Assembly (NCBI GenBank): GCA_964016105.1
Contig: CAXHEX010000001.1
Location: forward strand, 496,001-560,000
From: Ketobacter sp964016105
Lineage (GTDB): Bacteria > Pseudomonadota > Gammaproteobacteria > Pseudomonadales > Ketobacteraceae
Direction: 5' to 3'
DNA length: 64,000 bases
Made by a program: the position numbers and the translations under genes. The notes beneath the pieces are model-generated. The model saw only the letters and a program-made list of their open reading frames with translations. It ran no database searches and was not told the DNA's origin. Of this stretch, positions 1 to 9,232 are shown piece after piece; positions within the stretch are counted from its first letter, which is position 1; each line of letters starts with the position of its first letter.

Positions 1-345
1 AATAGAAAAACCGGCTTTTAAGCCCAACAATTTATGCTCTTTGCGAATAATGTTGAGGCCAAGGTTGTGAAAGGTGGAAACCGTAAGTCCCCGTGCCTGT
101 TTACCTTTAACCAGCTGACCTACCCGTTCCTTCATTTCCCGAGATGCCTTGTTGGTAAAGGTGAGAGCCACAATTTTATGGGCGGGAATCTCGCACTCTT
201 CAATCAAGTGGGCGATTTTACGAGTGATTACACTGGTTTTGCCTGACCCGGCTCCTGCCAGAACCAGTAGGGGGCCGTCAATGTATTTCACTGCTTCGGA
301 TTGGCGGGGGTTCAGTTTGCTCACACTACACTCAGGGGCGATCAT
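1..345 (-). CDS. rep: ATP-dependent DNA helicase Rep, N-terminal part
   Basis: Superfamily 1A 3'-5' DNA helicase, cut off by the window edge; the first 115 residues are visible. Rep clears proteins ahead of the replication fork. The sequence opens with a LNPRQ..AV Q-motif, then Walker A in LAGAGSGKTSV, then motif Ia in ALTFTNKASREM and the VSTFHNLGL stretch, which matches Rep rather than UvrD. I used the ATG at 345. A GTG at 324 (giving MSKLNPRQ) fits the family N-terminus better, and neither start has a clear ribosome-binding site. The gene diverges from the SDR gene across about 130 bases. Confidence 0.9.
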   Translation of the reverse strand, partial: MIAPECSVSKLNPRQSEAVKYIDGPLLVLAGAGSGKTSVITRKIAHLIEECEIPAHKIVALTFTNKASREMKERVGQLVKGKQARGLTVSTFHNLGLNIIRKEHKLLGLKAGFSI

Positions 346-476
346 CGGCTGATGGGGCCGGGTATTTTACACGTTCCCACCCTCATATGGGTACCGTTAA
401 TGATTTCAGTCCATTGGATTAGGGGCGCGGATAGCGTATTCTGTGGTCAAAAAATCACAATTAAAAAGGAGCCAGC

Positions 477-1247
477 ATGAGCGATGTTAATTTTAGTCTA
501 GAAGGCAAAGTGGTCATGGTTACTGGGGCTTCCAGCGGCTTTGGTCAGCGCTTTGCTCCCGTGTTGGCACGCTGTGGTGCCAAGTTGGTGGTGGCAGCCC
601 GCAGGCGTGATCCGTTGTTGGCTCTGGAAGAGGAAATTGAAAATGATGGCGGCCGCTGTTTGGCGGTGACCATGGATGTGACCGACAGAAGTTCCATTGT
701 TGCGGCCTTTGATCAGGCGGAAGCCGCCTTTGGCTGCGTTGATGTGATTGTTAACAATGCCGGTATTGGCTTGAGTGCGCCATTTTTGAAGGTCAGCGAA
801 TTGGATTGGGATAGGGTAATGGACACCAACCTGAAGGGGGCATTTATGGTGGCCCAGGAAGGTGCTAACCGCATGAATCAGCAAGGTAAACACGGCAGCA
901 TTATTAATATTGCATCGGTGTTGGGTTTGCGGGTAACCAGTCATCTGTCCCACTATTCTGCGTCCAAAGCTGGATTGGTCCAGCTGACAAAATCCATGGC
1001 CCTTGAGCTGGCCACTTATGGTATTCGGGTGAATGCCATCTGCCCCGGTTACATTCTTACGGACATTAATCGTGAATTTTTTGAAACGGAAGCCGGTAAG
1101 CGCATGATTGGCCGTGTCCCTCAAAAGAAACTGGGTGAAATTGACGATTTGTTGGGGCCGCTGGTGCTATTGGCTTCCGATGCTTCCCGATATATGACAG
1201 GCTCGGTGTTGTCGGTGGATGGTGGACACGCAGTGAGTTCACTTTAA
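477..1247 (+). CDS. SDR-family NAD(P)-dependent oxidoreductase
   Basis: Classical short-chain dehydrogenase/reductase of 256 residues, the usual length. The cofactor site TGASSGFG is at residues 16-23, the NNAG motif is near 93-96, and the catalytic residues are Ser147, Tyr160 and Lys164 (YSASK). The C-terminal LSVDGG is typical of this family. An AGGAG ribosome-binding site lies a few bases before the ATG. The gene is followed after 27 bases by an acyl-CoA dehydrogenase, so a role in oxidising or reducing an acyl-chain hydroxyl or keto group is likely (inference). The substrate cannot be read from the sequence. Confidence 0.9.
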   Translation: MSDVNFSLEGKVVMVTGASSGFGQRFAPVLARCGAKLVVAARRRDPLLALEEEIENDGGRCLAVTMDVTDRSSIVAAFDQAEAAFGCVDVIVNNAGIGLSAPFLKVSELDWDRVMDTNLKGAFMVAQEGANRMNQQGKHGSIINIASVLGLRVTSHLSHYSASKAGLVQLTKSMALELATYGIRVNAICPGYILTDINREFFETEAGKRMIGRVPQKKLGEIDDLLGPLVLLASDASRYMTGSVLSVDGGHAVSSL

Positions 1248-1274
1248 TTATTTATCACTGTTTAGGGGATAGTC

Positions 1275-2477
1275 GTGGATTTTAATTTACCCGAAGAAGT
1301 GGAGTTGGTGCGCCAACAGGTGGCTCAATTTGTAGATCAAGAAGTGATGCCATTGGAGCAAGATCCTGGCAATTTTGATGAACATGAGAACCTGAAAGAG
1401 TCCGTGGTGCAGCAGCTGCGTGATAAAGCCAAAGCCCAGGGGTTGTGGGGTTTCCAACTGCCTAAAAATCGAGGCGGGCTAGAGCTGGGAGTTGTGGGAA
1501 TGGCGGCGCTTTACGAGGAAGCCGCTCGTTCGCCTTTCGGTCCGTTGGCGTTTAACTGCGCACCACCGGATGACGGCAATATGATTCTGTTAAATAAGAT
1601 TCTCAAGACCGAAGCGCTGAAAGACCGTTGGTTGCAACCCATTATTGACGGCAAGGTACGTTCTGCCTTTGCCATGACAGAGCCCGATGGGGGTTGTGGT
1701 TCTGACCCCAGCCTCACCTACACCCGCGCCGAGAAAGTGGGTGACAAGTGGATTATTAATGGCCGTAAATGGTTTATTACCGGGGCCGAGGGAGCGCAAA
1801 CATTTATTCTGGTGGCAAAGACGTCCGATGATGAGCGTAAAGGCTTAACCGCATTTTTGTTTGATAAGGATCAGCCTGGCTGGGAAATCATTCGACGGAT
1901 TCCCATAATGGGGCCAGAAGAGCATGGTGGCCATTGCGAACTTAAATTCGATGGTTTGGAGATTCCCGATGAGCATCGCTTGTTGGAGGTGGGGGACGGC
2001 CTAAAGGTGACCCAGATCCGTCTGGGAACGGCGCGTCTAACCCACTGCATGCGTTGGCTGGGGTTGTCAAAGCGCTGTATGGAAATTGCTGCTCAATATG
2101 TGGAAAACCGAATGAGCTTTGGTACCACCCTTTCTCAACATGAGGGAGTGCAGTGGATGATGGGGGAAGTGGCCAAGGATATACATGTGGGGCGCTTGTT
2201 AACCATGAACGCAGCCTGGAAGCTGGATCAAGGGGATTTTGCCCGCAAGGAAATCTCCATTGCCAAAATCCATGTGGCCGATACGCTGCACAAGGCCGCC
2301 GATACGGCCATACAATTGTGTGGGGCTCGCGGCTACTCTAAGGACACCCTTTTGGAGTGGATTTATCGTTATGCCCGTCAGGCACGTTTGGTGGACGGAG
2401 CTTCAGAAATTCACAAGATGGTATTGTCAAAATACTACCTCACGGAAAAACATGGGTTCTTTCAGTGGGGAATATAA
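1275..2477 (+). CDS. Acyl-CoA dehydrogenase, ACAD10/11 type
   Basis: FAD-dependent acyl-CoA dehydrogenase of 400 residues. The start is a GTG at 1275 behind AGGGGAT. The FAD-binding stretch FAMTEPDGG, the WFITGA segment and the RLGTARLTHCMRW helix are visible. The APPDDGNM motif and the C-terminal VDGASEIH, in which Asp replaces the catalytic Glu of the common YEGT motif, are marks of the ACAD10/ACAD11 branch rather than short- or medium-chain enzymes. In that branch some members remove phosphate from 4-phospho-acyl-CoA. It probably shares an operon with the preceding SDR. An APH-type kinase of the matching family lies about 9 kb downstream. Confidence 0.88.
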   Translation: MDFNLPEEVELVRQQVAQFVDQEVMPLEQDPGNFDEHENLKESVVQQLRDKAKAQGLWGFQLPKNRGGLELGVVGMAALYEEAARSPFGPLAFNCAPPDDGNMILLNKILKTEALKDRWLQPIIDGKVRSAFAMTEPDGGCGSDPSLTYTRAEKVGDKWIINGRKWFITGAEGAQTFILVAKTSDDERKGLTAFLFDKDQPGWEIIRRIPIMGPEEHGGHCELKFDGLEIPDEHRLLEVGDGLKVTQIRLGTARLTHCMRWLGLSKRCMEIAAQYVENRMSFGTTLSQHEGVQWMMGEVAKDIHVGRLLTMNAAWKLDQGDFARKEISIAKIHVADTLHKAADTAIQLCGARGYSKDTLLEWIYRYARQARLVDGASEIHKMVLSKYYLTEKHGFFQWGI

Positions 2478-2543
2478 ATGTAATTGCAGGCTGTGCGTAA
2501 CGGTTTGTAAATCCAGGGAGGGCAATTTGAAAGGAATATAATA

Positions 2544-3236
2544 ATGTCACAAACCAAATACTATATGGCTTTCGCCGCCTCCGATAAGTTGGATAACAGC
2601 GCTAAAGATCTGCTTGAGCGACGAGCTCAAGGGACGAAAGAAAGCTACGTTCCTGCATTGGAACAAACCATGGAATATTTTATTCCGGAAATGATGGACG
2701 CATTTTTAGTGGGTACCGTGGATGCAGTGGGATTAAGCAAGATGTCCACTAAGGTGGTGCATTCCACTGCCGATGTGCTCAGCAAGACCGCTCGGATGAT
2801 TGTGCCCCACCTGTTGAAAAAACGCAGCAACCAGGAATTGGACCCCATGGTTGATTTTGTGGATGAAGTTCGTATTCCCGAAGAAACCACGGTAAAAAAT
2901 AAGCCCTACTCCGGCTGCGAGATAGATAAACCCACCCACGATAAAATCCAACATGTGATCTCCGAGATTCGAGCGGGTAATGGCGAGCAGGTTCGCGGTG
3001 AGCTTAATGAGATCATGTCTCTCACGGTGGATATTCTCCTTGAGGGATTGATGAAGCGCGCCATAAACCAGGTTAAGCAAGGGTTTGTGGTCCGCAAAAT
3101 CACCGATGGCGCTATCGCCACCTGTCGAGCCGCTGGCCACGGGGTGGTGAACAAAGTGTTTAAAAAGCTGGAAGAAAATCAACTGATACACCTGGCCAAT
3201 TATTTTGACGAGTTGGTGATTACAGCCCAACGTTAA
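2544..3236 (+). CDS. Uncharacterised protein, 230 aa
   Basis: I do not recognise this family. The ATG at 2544 follows an AAGGAAT ribosome-binding site. The protein has no signal peptide or convincing membrane helix and is mostly predicted helical, with amphipathic stretches (for example around LSKTARMIVPHLLKKR and FKKLEENQLIHLANYFDEL). It contains two cysteines, in SGCE and TCRA. It lies 66 bases after the acyl-CoA dehydrogenase, with no terminator seen between, and is followed by a hairpin, so it may be the last gene of the SDR-ACAD operon. A link with acyl-CoA metabolism is suggested by position only. Confidence 0.75.
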   Translation: MSQTKYYMAFAASDKLDNSAKDLLERRAQGTKESYVPALEQTMEYFIPEMMDAFLVGTVDAVGLSKMSTKVVHSTADVLSKTARMIVPHLLKKRSNQELDPMVDFVDEVRIPEETTVKNKPYSGCEIDKPTHDKIQHVISEIRAGNGEQVRGELNEIMSLTVDILLEGLMKRAINQVKQGFVVRKITDGAIATCRAAGHGVVNKVFKKLEENQLIHLANYFDELVITAQR

Positions 3237-3261
3237 ATCACTTTGCTGATAGAAAACTCTG

Positions 3262-3286
3262 AGCAGCGGCCACTACAGCCGCTGCT
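3262..3286 (+). terminator. Candidate terminator after the 230-aa gene
   Basis: A perfect 9-base stem (AGCAGCGGC paired with GCCGCTGCT) with a 7-base loop lies 25 bases after the stop codon of the 230-aa gene. The tract that follows (GTTGTATT) is only moderately T-rich, so termination efficiency is uncertain. Confidence 0.45.
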
Positions 3287-3335
3287 GTTGTATTAATCGT
3301 TGGTTTTAGCTTATCCCCGGGCTAAAATTCCCCCC

Positions 3336-4073
3336 ATGAGTAATGATTCTTCCAAAGACAATCTCTTTTCCAAGCCCCTAACTCATCTGGTGGATTTCGC
3401 TTTTGATGAACAGGTGGCCAGTGTGTTTCCCGATATGATCAGGCGTTCTGTTCCGGGTTACGAAACGGTCATCGCTATGTTGGGCGTATTTGCCAGTGAT
3501 TTTATTAAGGCGAATACCCATGTCTATGATTTGGGTTGTTCCCAGGGCGCTGCAACCCTGGCGTTACGCCGCCATATTCGCGAGCCGGGGGTAAAGTTGA
3601 TTGCGGTGGACAACTCGGAGGCCATGATAGAACGCTGTAAAGCCAATGTGGCTGCGGATTTGTCGCCCACCCAGGTGGCGTTTTATTGTGAAGATATTCA
3701 GCAGGTGCCCGTTGAAAACGCATCTTTAGTTGCACTGAACTACACCCTGCAGTTTATTCCTTTACAGCAGCGCGATTCGCTTATATCCCGATTATACCAA
3801 GGCATGAATCAAGGGGCTGCTTTGGTGATATCAGAGAAAATCGCGTTTGACCAAAAACAGCAACAACAGCATTTTACAGATTTGCATCACCAGTTTAAAA
3901 GTTTGAATGGCTACAGTGATTTGGAAATCGGTCAAAAACGTCAAGCCATTGAGAATGTATTGGTGCCCGAAACCCTGGATGCCCATTTTGCTCGCTTAAA
4001 AGCGGCTGGCTTTAATCATGTTTATTGCTGGTTTCAGTGTTTTAATTTTGCTTCTTTAGTTGCCATCAAATGA
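3336..4073 (+). CDS. cmoA: Carboxy-S-adenosyl-L-methionine synthase CmoA
   Basis: Makes carboxy-SAM from SAM and prephenate for the cmo5U wobble modification at U34 of tRNA. The N-terminus (DNLFSKPLTHL.DFAFDEQVASVFPDMI) and the SAM site VYDLGCSQGAATL match CmoA closely. I chose the ATG at 3336, which gives 245 residues and the expected N-terminus; an upstream TTG at 3300 would add 12 unrelated residues. No strong ribosome-binding site is seen. The stop overlaps the cmoB start (ATGA), so the two are translationally coupled. Confidence 0.95.
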   Translation: MSNDSSKDNLFSKPLTHLVDFAFDEQVASVFPDMIRRSVPGYETVIAMLGVFASDFIKANTHVYDLGCSQGAATLALRRHIREPGVKLIAVDNSEAMIERCKANVAADLSPTQVAFYCEDIQQVPVENASLVALNYTLQFIPLQQRDSLISRLYQGMNQGAALVISEKIAFDQKQQQQHFTDLHHQFKSLNGYSDLEIGQKRQAIENVLVPETLDAHFARLKAAGFNHVYCWFQCFNFASLVAIK

Positions 4074-5038
4074 TCGATTTTTCCCATTTTTTAACAGCGA
4101 TTTCCCATTCTAAGTTGTCCCCCTGGCTGCAAGATTTTACTCGCATTACGGAACAGTTAGCGCCTCAGCAGCACGGTGATTTTGAACGTTGGAATGGGGC
4201 TTTAAACAGTCTGCCTGGGGTTTCAATTTCCAATGTTGAGCTGGATCGTTCAACGGTAGTCGCTGGTTCTAGTGCTGATTGTGATGCTGCCACTCAACAA
4301 CAGATTGAACATGGGTTGCGGCAGTTGCACCCTTGGCGAAAAGGGCCGTTTGACGTCTGCGGAATTCATATTAATACGGAATGGCGCTCAGACTGGAAAT
4401 GGGATCGGCTGGCATCCCATATTCAACCTTTAGAACACCGCACGGTGTTGGATATTGGCTGTGGCAGTGGCTACCACCTTTGGCGAATGTTGGGTGCTGG
4501 TGCCAATATGGCATTGGGAATTGATCCATCCTGGCTTTTTTATTTGCAGTTCCATGCCATTCAGCATTTTGTGGGGCAGCGCAACGCCTTTCATCTTCCC
4601 ATTGGCATTGAACATATGCCCAGTGAAATGAGGCAGTTTGATACGGTCTTTTCCATGGGGGTGTTATACCACCGCCGTTCCCCGTTTGATCATTTGATTG
4701 AATGCCGGGATCTACTGCGCCCCGGCGGCGAGTTGGTGTTGGAAACCCTGGTGATTGATGGTGAACAAGGCCAGGTGTTGGTGCCCCAGGGCCGCTATGC
4801 CCGTATGGGAAACGTGTGGTTCTTGCCCAGTGTTGACACCCTATTGCAATGGCTGGAAAAAGTCAGGTTTAAGAACCCCCGCTGTGTGGATGTCACTGTC
4901 ACCACAATAGAGGAGCAGCGATCCACAGATTGGATGCAGTTTCAGTCCCTTGCCGATTTTTTAGATCAGACGGATCAGAGTAAAACCCTGGAGGGTTATC
5001 CGGCTCCTAAGCGCGCCATTATCCTGGCTCAGGCCTAA
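4070..5038 (+). CDS. cmoB: tRNA U34 carboxymethyltransferase CmoB
   Basis: Transfers the carboxymethyl group from carboxy-SAM to 5-hydroxyuridine 34 of tRNA, giving cmo5U. The 322-residue protein has the usual length and carries the family signatures TEWRSDWKWDR, the SAM-binding DIGCGSGYHLWRM, FSMGVLYHRRSP, LVLETLVIDG and the C-terminal EGYPAPKRA. It starts inside the end of cmoA (ATGA overlap). Together the two enzymes complete the pathway from SAM and prephenate. Confidence 0.97.
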   Translation: MIDFSHFLTAISHSKLSPWLQDFTRITEQLAPQQHGDFERWNGALNSLPGVSISNVELDRSTVVAGSSADCDAATQQQIEHGLRQLHPWRKGPFDVCGIHINTEWRSDWKWDRLASHIQPLEHRTVLDIGCGSGYHLWRMLGAGANMALGIDPSWLFYLQFHAIQHFVGQRNAFHLPIGIEHMPSEMRQFDTVFSMGVLYHRRSPFDHLIECRDLLRPGGELVLETLVIDGEQGQVLVPQGRYARMGNVWFLPSVDTLLQWLEKVRFKNPRCVDVTVTTIEEQRSTDWMQFQSLADFLDQTDQSKTLEGYPAPKRAIILAQA

Positions 5039-5095
5039 TTGGGTTTAGGGCCTAATTTCCTTGACTAATGGGCCCATATCCATAGACTACACGCC

Positions 5096-5280
5096 GATGG
5101 TTCCACAACCGGATTAAATTGGAACACGGTGAGGTCTAGACCCCAACAGGGCTTGACCAAGTCCGCGGCTGTTCCCGCAACTGTAAGCGAAGAGTGCTTT
5201 TCCCCTACGGCCACTGGCAGATCAACTGCTGGGAAGGCTGAAAATCACAATGACACGCAAGCCAGGAGACCTGCCATCGA
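5096..5280 (+). promoter_or_regulatory. Cobalamin riboswitch (aptamer)
   Basis: An AdoCbl-type aptamer. Visible are the ACGGTGAGG segment near 5126-5134, the conserved core GCGGCTGTTCCCGCAACTGTA (5165-5185; 21 bases, conserved centre CCCGCAACTG), the GGCCACTG segment near 5209, TGGGAAGG near 5229, and the B12 box GCCAGGAGACCTGCC at 5261-5275. It lies upstream of and in the same direction as the BtuB-type receptor gene. By the known mechanism, bound cobalamin should lower receptor expression. Confidence 0.96.
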
Positions 5281-5452
5281 ACGGGCCAATGCCCGTGCTC
5301 GTCACCTACCAATAACGGGATTTTGTTGGTGCGGCTACCGTCATGGTGACGATACCCAGGTGTTATTACTGGTGTCGTGCAGTGAACATTTCATTTCCTT
5401 CAGGCCCCAGTGATAACTCAGTTTTTCGGTGTTTTCGTTCCGTGGGGGACTT
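5281..5452 (+). promoter_or_regulatory. Riboswitch expression platform / btuB leader
   Basis: Leader of about 170 bases between aptamer and start codon. It contains a small hairpin (CGGGC-CAAT-GCCCG, 5282-5295) and a longer perfect 8-base pairing, TCGTCACC (5299-5306) with GGTGACGA (5345-5352), enclosing an inner ACCAA/TTGGT pairing. No T-tract follows, so control is more likely at translation initiation than by termination (inference). Confidence 0.5.
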
Positions 5453-7348
5453 ATGAGATTACCTTTGTTGTGTTGCGGCGCTTTGGTTGCCGCTAATAGT
5501 TATGCTGAGCCCGCCAGTCAGGTGTTGGCTTATAATTCTAATGTTGGCGAAGAGGTTGTGGTTACTGCCACCCGTTCTGCCCAGGCCGTAAAAGATACCT
5601 TGGTTTCAACCACGTTGGTTACCCGTGCCGATATTGAACGGTCTCAGGCTCGTGATTTAAACCAGCTTTTGCGAACCATCCCGGGTGTGAACATTCGTCG
5701 TAATGGTGGTCGCGGCAGCGCAACGGCCATTTCCCTTCGTGGCGGTGACTCCAGTGGTACCTTGGTGTTGATAGATGGTATTAAAGCGGGGAGCGCTACC
5801 CTGGGGCAAGTTTCGCTGGAACAATTGAGCGTTGATCAAATTGAACGCATTGAAATAATCCGAGGGCCGAAATCCAGTTTATATGGTGGGTCTGCCATGA
5901 ATGGTGTGGTGCAGATTTTCACTCGCAAAGCCCGCGAGCAAGACACTGTTGAATACACTCTGTCACTTGCGGATGACCACACAAAGGAAGGTATTATCAG
6001 TGCCAGCGCTGTGGGGGAAACCCATAGTTTTATTATCACTGCATCTCATGTGGCAGCGGATGGTTTTGATGCGCGATATGATGACGATGAGGTATCGGGT
6101 TTACCCCAGTACGACCAAGACAGTGATGGTTATCGACAATCCCATCTGGCCTTTAATCTGGACCAGACTATAAATGAATACCTATCTGCTAACGTTTTAC
6201 TAAATCGTGGTGAAGGCGAAACAGAATACGATAACTTGGAAAATCCAGCCTGGGTGACGGACGCGGGTGAAACCTTGCCCTACAGCACTTTTGAGACCAC
6301 CACATACGTAGCTGGCATTAAGCTGAAGTATAAAAACTATTCGGGCAAATTATCTTATTCAGTCTACGAAGATTTGTCTGAGCAAAAAAATGATGCGCCC
6401 AATCGGCTGAATGATACCTTTATAGAGACTTACCGTTCTGTGGGGCAATGGGAAAACAGTTTTGAAATCGGTTCCCTGATGACGTTTAACTTTGGTGCCG
6501 ATTACCAACAGGAAGTCGTGGATAGCACCTCTGGATACACTACTGATGAGCGCGAAAATTTTGCTGGATATAGTGCCCTTTTGCTCGATCTGGGTATGCT
6601 GTCTTTGAGTGGTGGCCTGCGTCATGATGAAAACAGCCAGTTTGGTGGCAAGTGGACTGGTGATGCCGCCGTAGGTCTAGAGGTATCTGAAGGTGTTACA
6701 TTGAGTTTGAATTATGGCACCGCGTTTAAAGCTCCCTCTTTCAATGATTTGTACTGGCCAGCTACCGCCTTTTCTGCAGGTAACCCCAGTCTGGCGCCGG
6801 AGCTAACTGAAACCTATGAAGTGGGCTTTGATGTCTACCAGGATTGGGGCTTTACCTCTTTACATGTGTATAAATCGTTTGTGGACAACTTGATTGAGTG
6901 GGCATCAGCTGACGGATTTTTTTGGCAGCCTAGCAATGTTTCCAGCACAAAGCTCAATGGGGTGGAATTCCAGTATGGGGCCACCTTGATGGGTACTGAG
7001 GTGGCTGTGGGCTTAGCCTATGAGAGAGCCATTGATGAAGCCAGCGGAGAAGATTTGCGGCGCCGTCCCCGTCGCACCGCTTCTTTATCTTTGGACCGCA
7101 GTTTTGGCCCTATTAGTGCCGGGGCCACTTTCTACGCACAGGGTCAGCACTACGATAGTGTCCTAGGTGTGCGTGAAGTTATTCCAGGGTACGGCCAGCT
7201 GGATTTACGGGCGGCTTGGCAGGTCAATGACTCTGTGCGTTTACGCGCCAAAATGGACAATCTGTTCAACAAAAATATCGTAGAGACACACGGTTATAAC
7301 ACTGAAGGGCGTTTCTTAATGTTAGCGGTGGATGTAGTTACCCATTAA
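5453..7348 (+). CDS. btuB: TonB-dependent vitamin B12 receptor, BtuB-like
   Basis: Outer-membrane receptor that takes up corrinoids with energy from TonB. The ATG at 5453 follows GGGGGAC and gives 631 residues with a signal peptide ending near SYAEPA. The TonB box is VVVTATR, followed by a plug domain (LNQLLRTIPGV, SLRGGDSSGTLVLIDG, ERIEIIRGPKSSLYGGSAMNGVV) and a beta-barrel with a C-terminal DNLFNKN segment. The final residue is His rather than Phe. A cobalamin riboswitch directly upstream supports the substrate assignment. No cobalamin synthesis or BtuCDF transport genes are nearby. Confidence 0.92.
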   Translation: MRLPLLCCGALVAANSYAEPASQVLAYNSNVGEEVVVTATRSAQAVKDTLVSTTLVTRADIERSQARDLNQLLRTIPGVNIRRNGGRGSATAISLRGGDSSGTLVLIDGIKAGSATLGQVSLEQLSVDQIERIEIIRGPKSSLYGGSAMNGVVQIFTRKAREQDTVEYTLSLADDHTKEGIISASAVGETHSFIITASHVAADGFDARYDDDEVSGLPQYDQDSDGYRQSHLAFNLDQTINEYLSANVLLNRGEGETEYDNLENPAWVTDAGETLPYSTFETTTYVAGIKLKYKNYSGKLSYSVYEDLSEQKNDAPNRLNDTFIETYRSVGQWENSFEIGSLMTFNFGADYQQEVVDSTSGYTTDERENFAGYSALLLDLGMLSLSGGLRHDENSQFGGKWTGDAAVGLEVSEGVTLSLNYGTAFKAPSFNDLYWPATAFSAGNPSLAPELTETYEVGFDVYQDWGFTSLHVYKSFVDNLIEWASADGFFWQPSNVSSTKLNGVEFQYGATLMGTEVAVGLAYERAIDEASGEDLRRRPRRTASLSLDRSFGPISAGATFYAQGQHYDSVLGVREVIPGYGQLDLRAAWQVNDSVRLRAKMDNLFNKNIVETHGYNTEGRFLMLAVDVVTH

Positions 7349-7370
7349 ATTCAGCCCTGCTTTTCCCTGA

Positions 7371-7408
7371 AAAAGCGGCCAGCATTTCGGTGTTGGCCGC
7401 TTTTTTTT
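7371..7408 (+). terminator. Rho-independent terminator of btuB
   Basis: An 11-base stem (AAAAGCGGCCA with TGGCCGCTTTT) around a 12-base loop, running into eight Ts, starts about 22 bases after the btuB stop. Confidence 0.92.
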
Positions 7409-7436
7409 GTCTTGGCCCAAAATGACCTGTACCTGG

Positions 7437-7448
7437 ATTGTATACAAT
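7437..7448. promoter_or_regulatory. 12-base palindrome upstream of the FadL-like gene
   Basis: ATTGTATACAAT is a perfect palindrome about 70 bases before the start of the FadL-like gene, in an AT-rich stretch that should hold its promoter. It could be a regulator site or part of the promoter. There is no further evidence. Confidence 0.25.
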
Positions 7449-7516
7449 ATACACTCAGAACCACAATAACTAAAAATAAGAATAAAGGCTTGGGAAAGCC
7501 TGTCAGGGAGAATTGA

Positions 7517-9217
7517 ATGGGACGCAGCCTCTCATCGCTGATTGGGCTCGGCGGGGGTAAGGGAATAGTTGCAGTTTCTCTATATATAGCCATTTCATAC
7601 TTAATAGGGCTTTCCGTGCCTGTTTCTGCTGCTTTGGTGGAAAATGTCACCATGGGTAACGCCAAGGCCTTAGCTCTGGGTAATGCAGTTACCGCTGATC
7701 CTCCAGGGGTGGATTCCATCCACTACAACCCCGCGGGTTTGGCCCGCATCAAGCAAAGTGTATACAATTTGAAGCTTTTGGCGGCATCCATGAATTTTGG
7801 GGTGAACTTCGGTGGCTATGATGAATTCACCCAGGAGTTCATCGATTACAACGGTTACGTAGACGATATTCCCTATAGCAAGAGTGAAACCTCCACTATT
7901 GGATTAAGAGTTCCCTTTGTTGAAGGGATTACCAAATGGGATGCTCCCGTATTAGTGCTGCCCTTTGGTGGGGCAGCTACCTACAACAGTGGCTCAGACA
8001 TCACTTTTGCGACCACGGTCTATTCTCCCATGGCAGCCGGTTATATACGGGATGAGGATGACCCGGCGCGCTTTATGGGAAAACACATGTCCATGGCCAG
8101 AATCGTTTACTTCTCTCCTTCCATTGGTTTTCAACTCACAGACAGTCTCTCGGTGGGGGGCTCAATTGGGTTTGCCTGGCAGGGAGTCACTGCGGCTACT
8201 CAGATTCGCGTGCCCAACTTGGCTTTGGCTTTCGGTGAGAATTTAACCCGGGATCTGCAAGAGCAGGGGTTATGTCCTCCAGATGATCAACCTAACCCTT
8301 TTATCAATTTTTGCGGTGCCGACCGCTACCCTGAAAATCGGCTGGGCCCATATACCAATGTGGCCCGATTGGAGTTTGACGCAGAGTCTGCTTTAGTGCC
8401 CAGTGTCAATATTGGTTTTTTGTGGGATGCCAGCCAATGGTTCACCTTGGGCATGGTGTACCAATTAGAAAGTACCGGCCATCTGGATGGCTACTACAAG
8501 CTGGATTACAACGAAGAGTGGGTGAATTTCTTTGATGGCTTTTCCAGTTCAGGCTTGTATTACTATTTGTCTCCTATTATCCCCCTGCCCACAGGGCAGG
8601 CGGATTCGCCCCATGGCAGGGGGATGGAATTTGGTAAAGCCAAACTGGAAGTGGTGAACCCCGCCCATTTTTCCGTGGGTATAAGCATGAAAATAACGCC
8701 TAAATGGAAATTGAACATCGATGCTAAATGGACGGATTGGGCTGCCTGGGACGTACTCCATGTGAGTTTTGATAAAGCGCTGGATTTTACCAAACTGGCT
8801 TCCAACGTATCCACCTATTCCGAGCCTGATGAGATCAGTATTCCCCGCCACTACAAAAGTGTTTGGAATTGGGCATTTGGGGTGGAGTATCAGCACAGTG
8901 ATAGCCTGGCTCTGCGTTTTGGTTATGAGCCACGGAAATCCTCCATACCCAATGATAAGCAGGATCTGTTGTTGCCCGTGGGTGATGCCGATTTATTGGG
9001 TTTTGGCTTTGCCTATAAAATGAGAAACGATCAATTGCTGGAAGTGTCTCTGGGGTATATGGAAGCCAGCGCCTCGGTGGCGGCGGGGGAAAGCACCAAT
9101 GCCAATGATATCAACCCCTTCAATAATTTTATTTACAACCCCTATGCAGGTACGGCGTTCTCCACTTTTGTAAAAGCCTATATGGTGGAAATAAGTTATC
9201 AGGCTCCCTTACCTTAA
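7517..9217 (+). CDS. FadL/TodX-family outer-membrane channel
   Basis: OMPP1/FadL-type beta-barrel for uptake of hydrophobic compounds such as long-chain fatty acids or hydrocarbons. The ATG follows AGGGAGA. Residues 1-40 form a signal peptide ending near VSAALVENV. The family's N-terminal plug signature is present (GNAKALALGNAVTADP...IHYNPAGLA). The C-terminal third is a barrel (WNWAFGVEYQ, LRFGYEPR, LLEVSLGYM). At 566 residues it is about 120 longer than E. coli FadL, with extra loop sequence around residues 235-300. Its stop lies 15 bases from the convergent end of a tetR gene. Substrate is inferred from family only. Confidence 0.88.
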   Translation: MGRSLSSLIGLGGGKGIVAVSLYIAISYLIGLSVPVSAALVENVTMGNAKALALGNAVTADPPGVDSIHYNPAGLARIKQSVYNLKLLAASMNFGVNFGGYDEFTQEFIDYNGYVDDIPYSKSETSTIGLRVPFVEGITKWDAPVLVLPFGGAATYNSGSDITFATTVYSPMAAGYIRDEDDPARFMGKHMSMARIVYFSPSIGFQLTDSLSVGGSIGFAWQGVTAATQIRVPNLALAFGENLTRDLQEQGLCPPDDQPNPFINFCGADRYPENRLGPYTNVARLEFDAESALVPSVNIGFLWDASQWFTLGMVYQLESTGHLDGYYKLDYNEEWVNFFDGFSSSGLYYYLSPIIPLPTGQADSPHGRGMEFGKAKLEVVNPAHFSVGISMKITPKWKLNIDAKWTDWAAWDVLHVSFDKALDFTKLASNVSTYSEPDEISIPRHYKSVWNWAFGVEYQHSDSLALRFGYEPRKSSIPNDKQDLLLPVGDADLLGFGFAYKMRNDQLLEVSLGYMEASASVAAGESTNANDINPFNNFIYNPYAGTAFSTFVKAYMVEISYQAPLP

Positions 9218-9232
9218 CTGGGTTCCTTTACC

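Noticed and set aside
498..1124. A 208-codon open frame on the minus strand inside the SDR gene
   Set aside because: It lies wholly opposite a gene with all SDR motifs, has no ribosome-binding site and encodes low-complexity, unfamiliar protein; it is a shadow frame.
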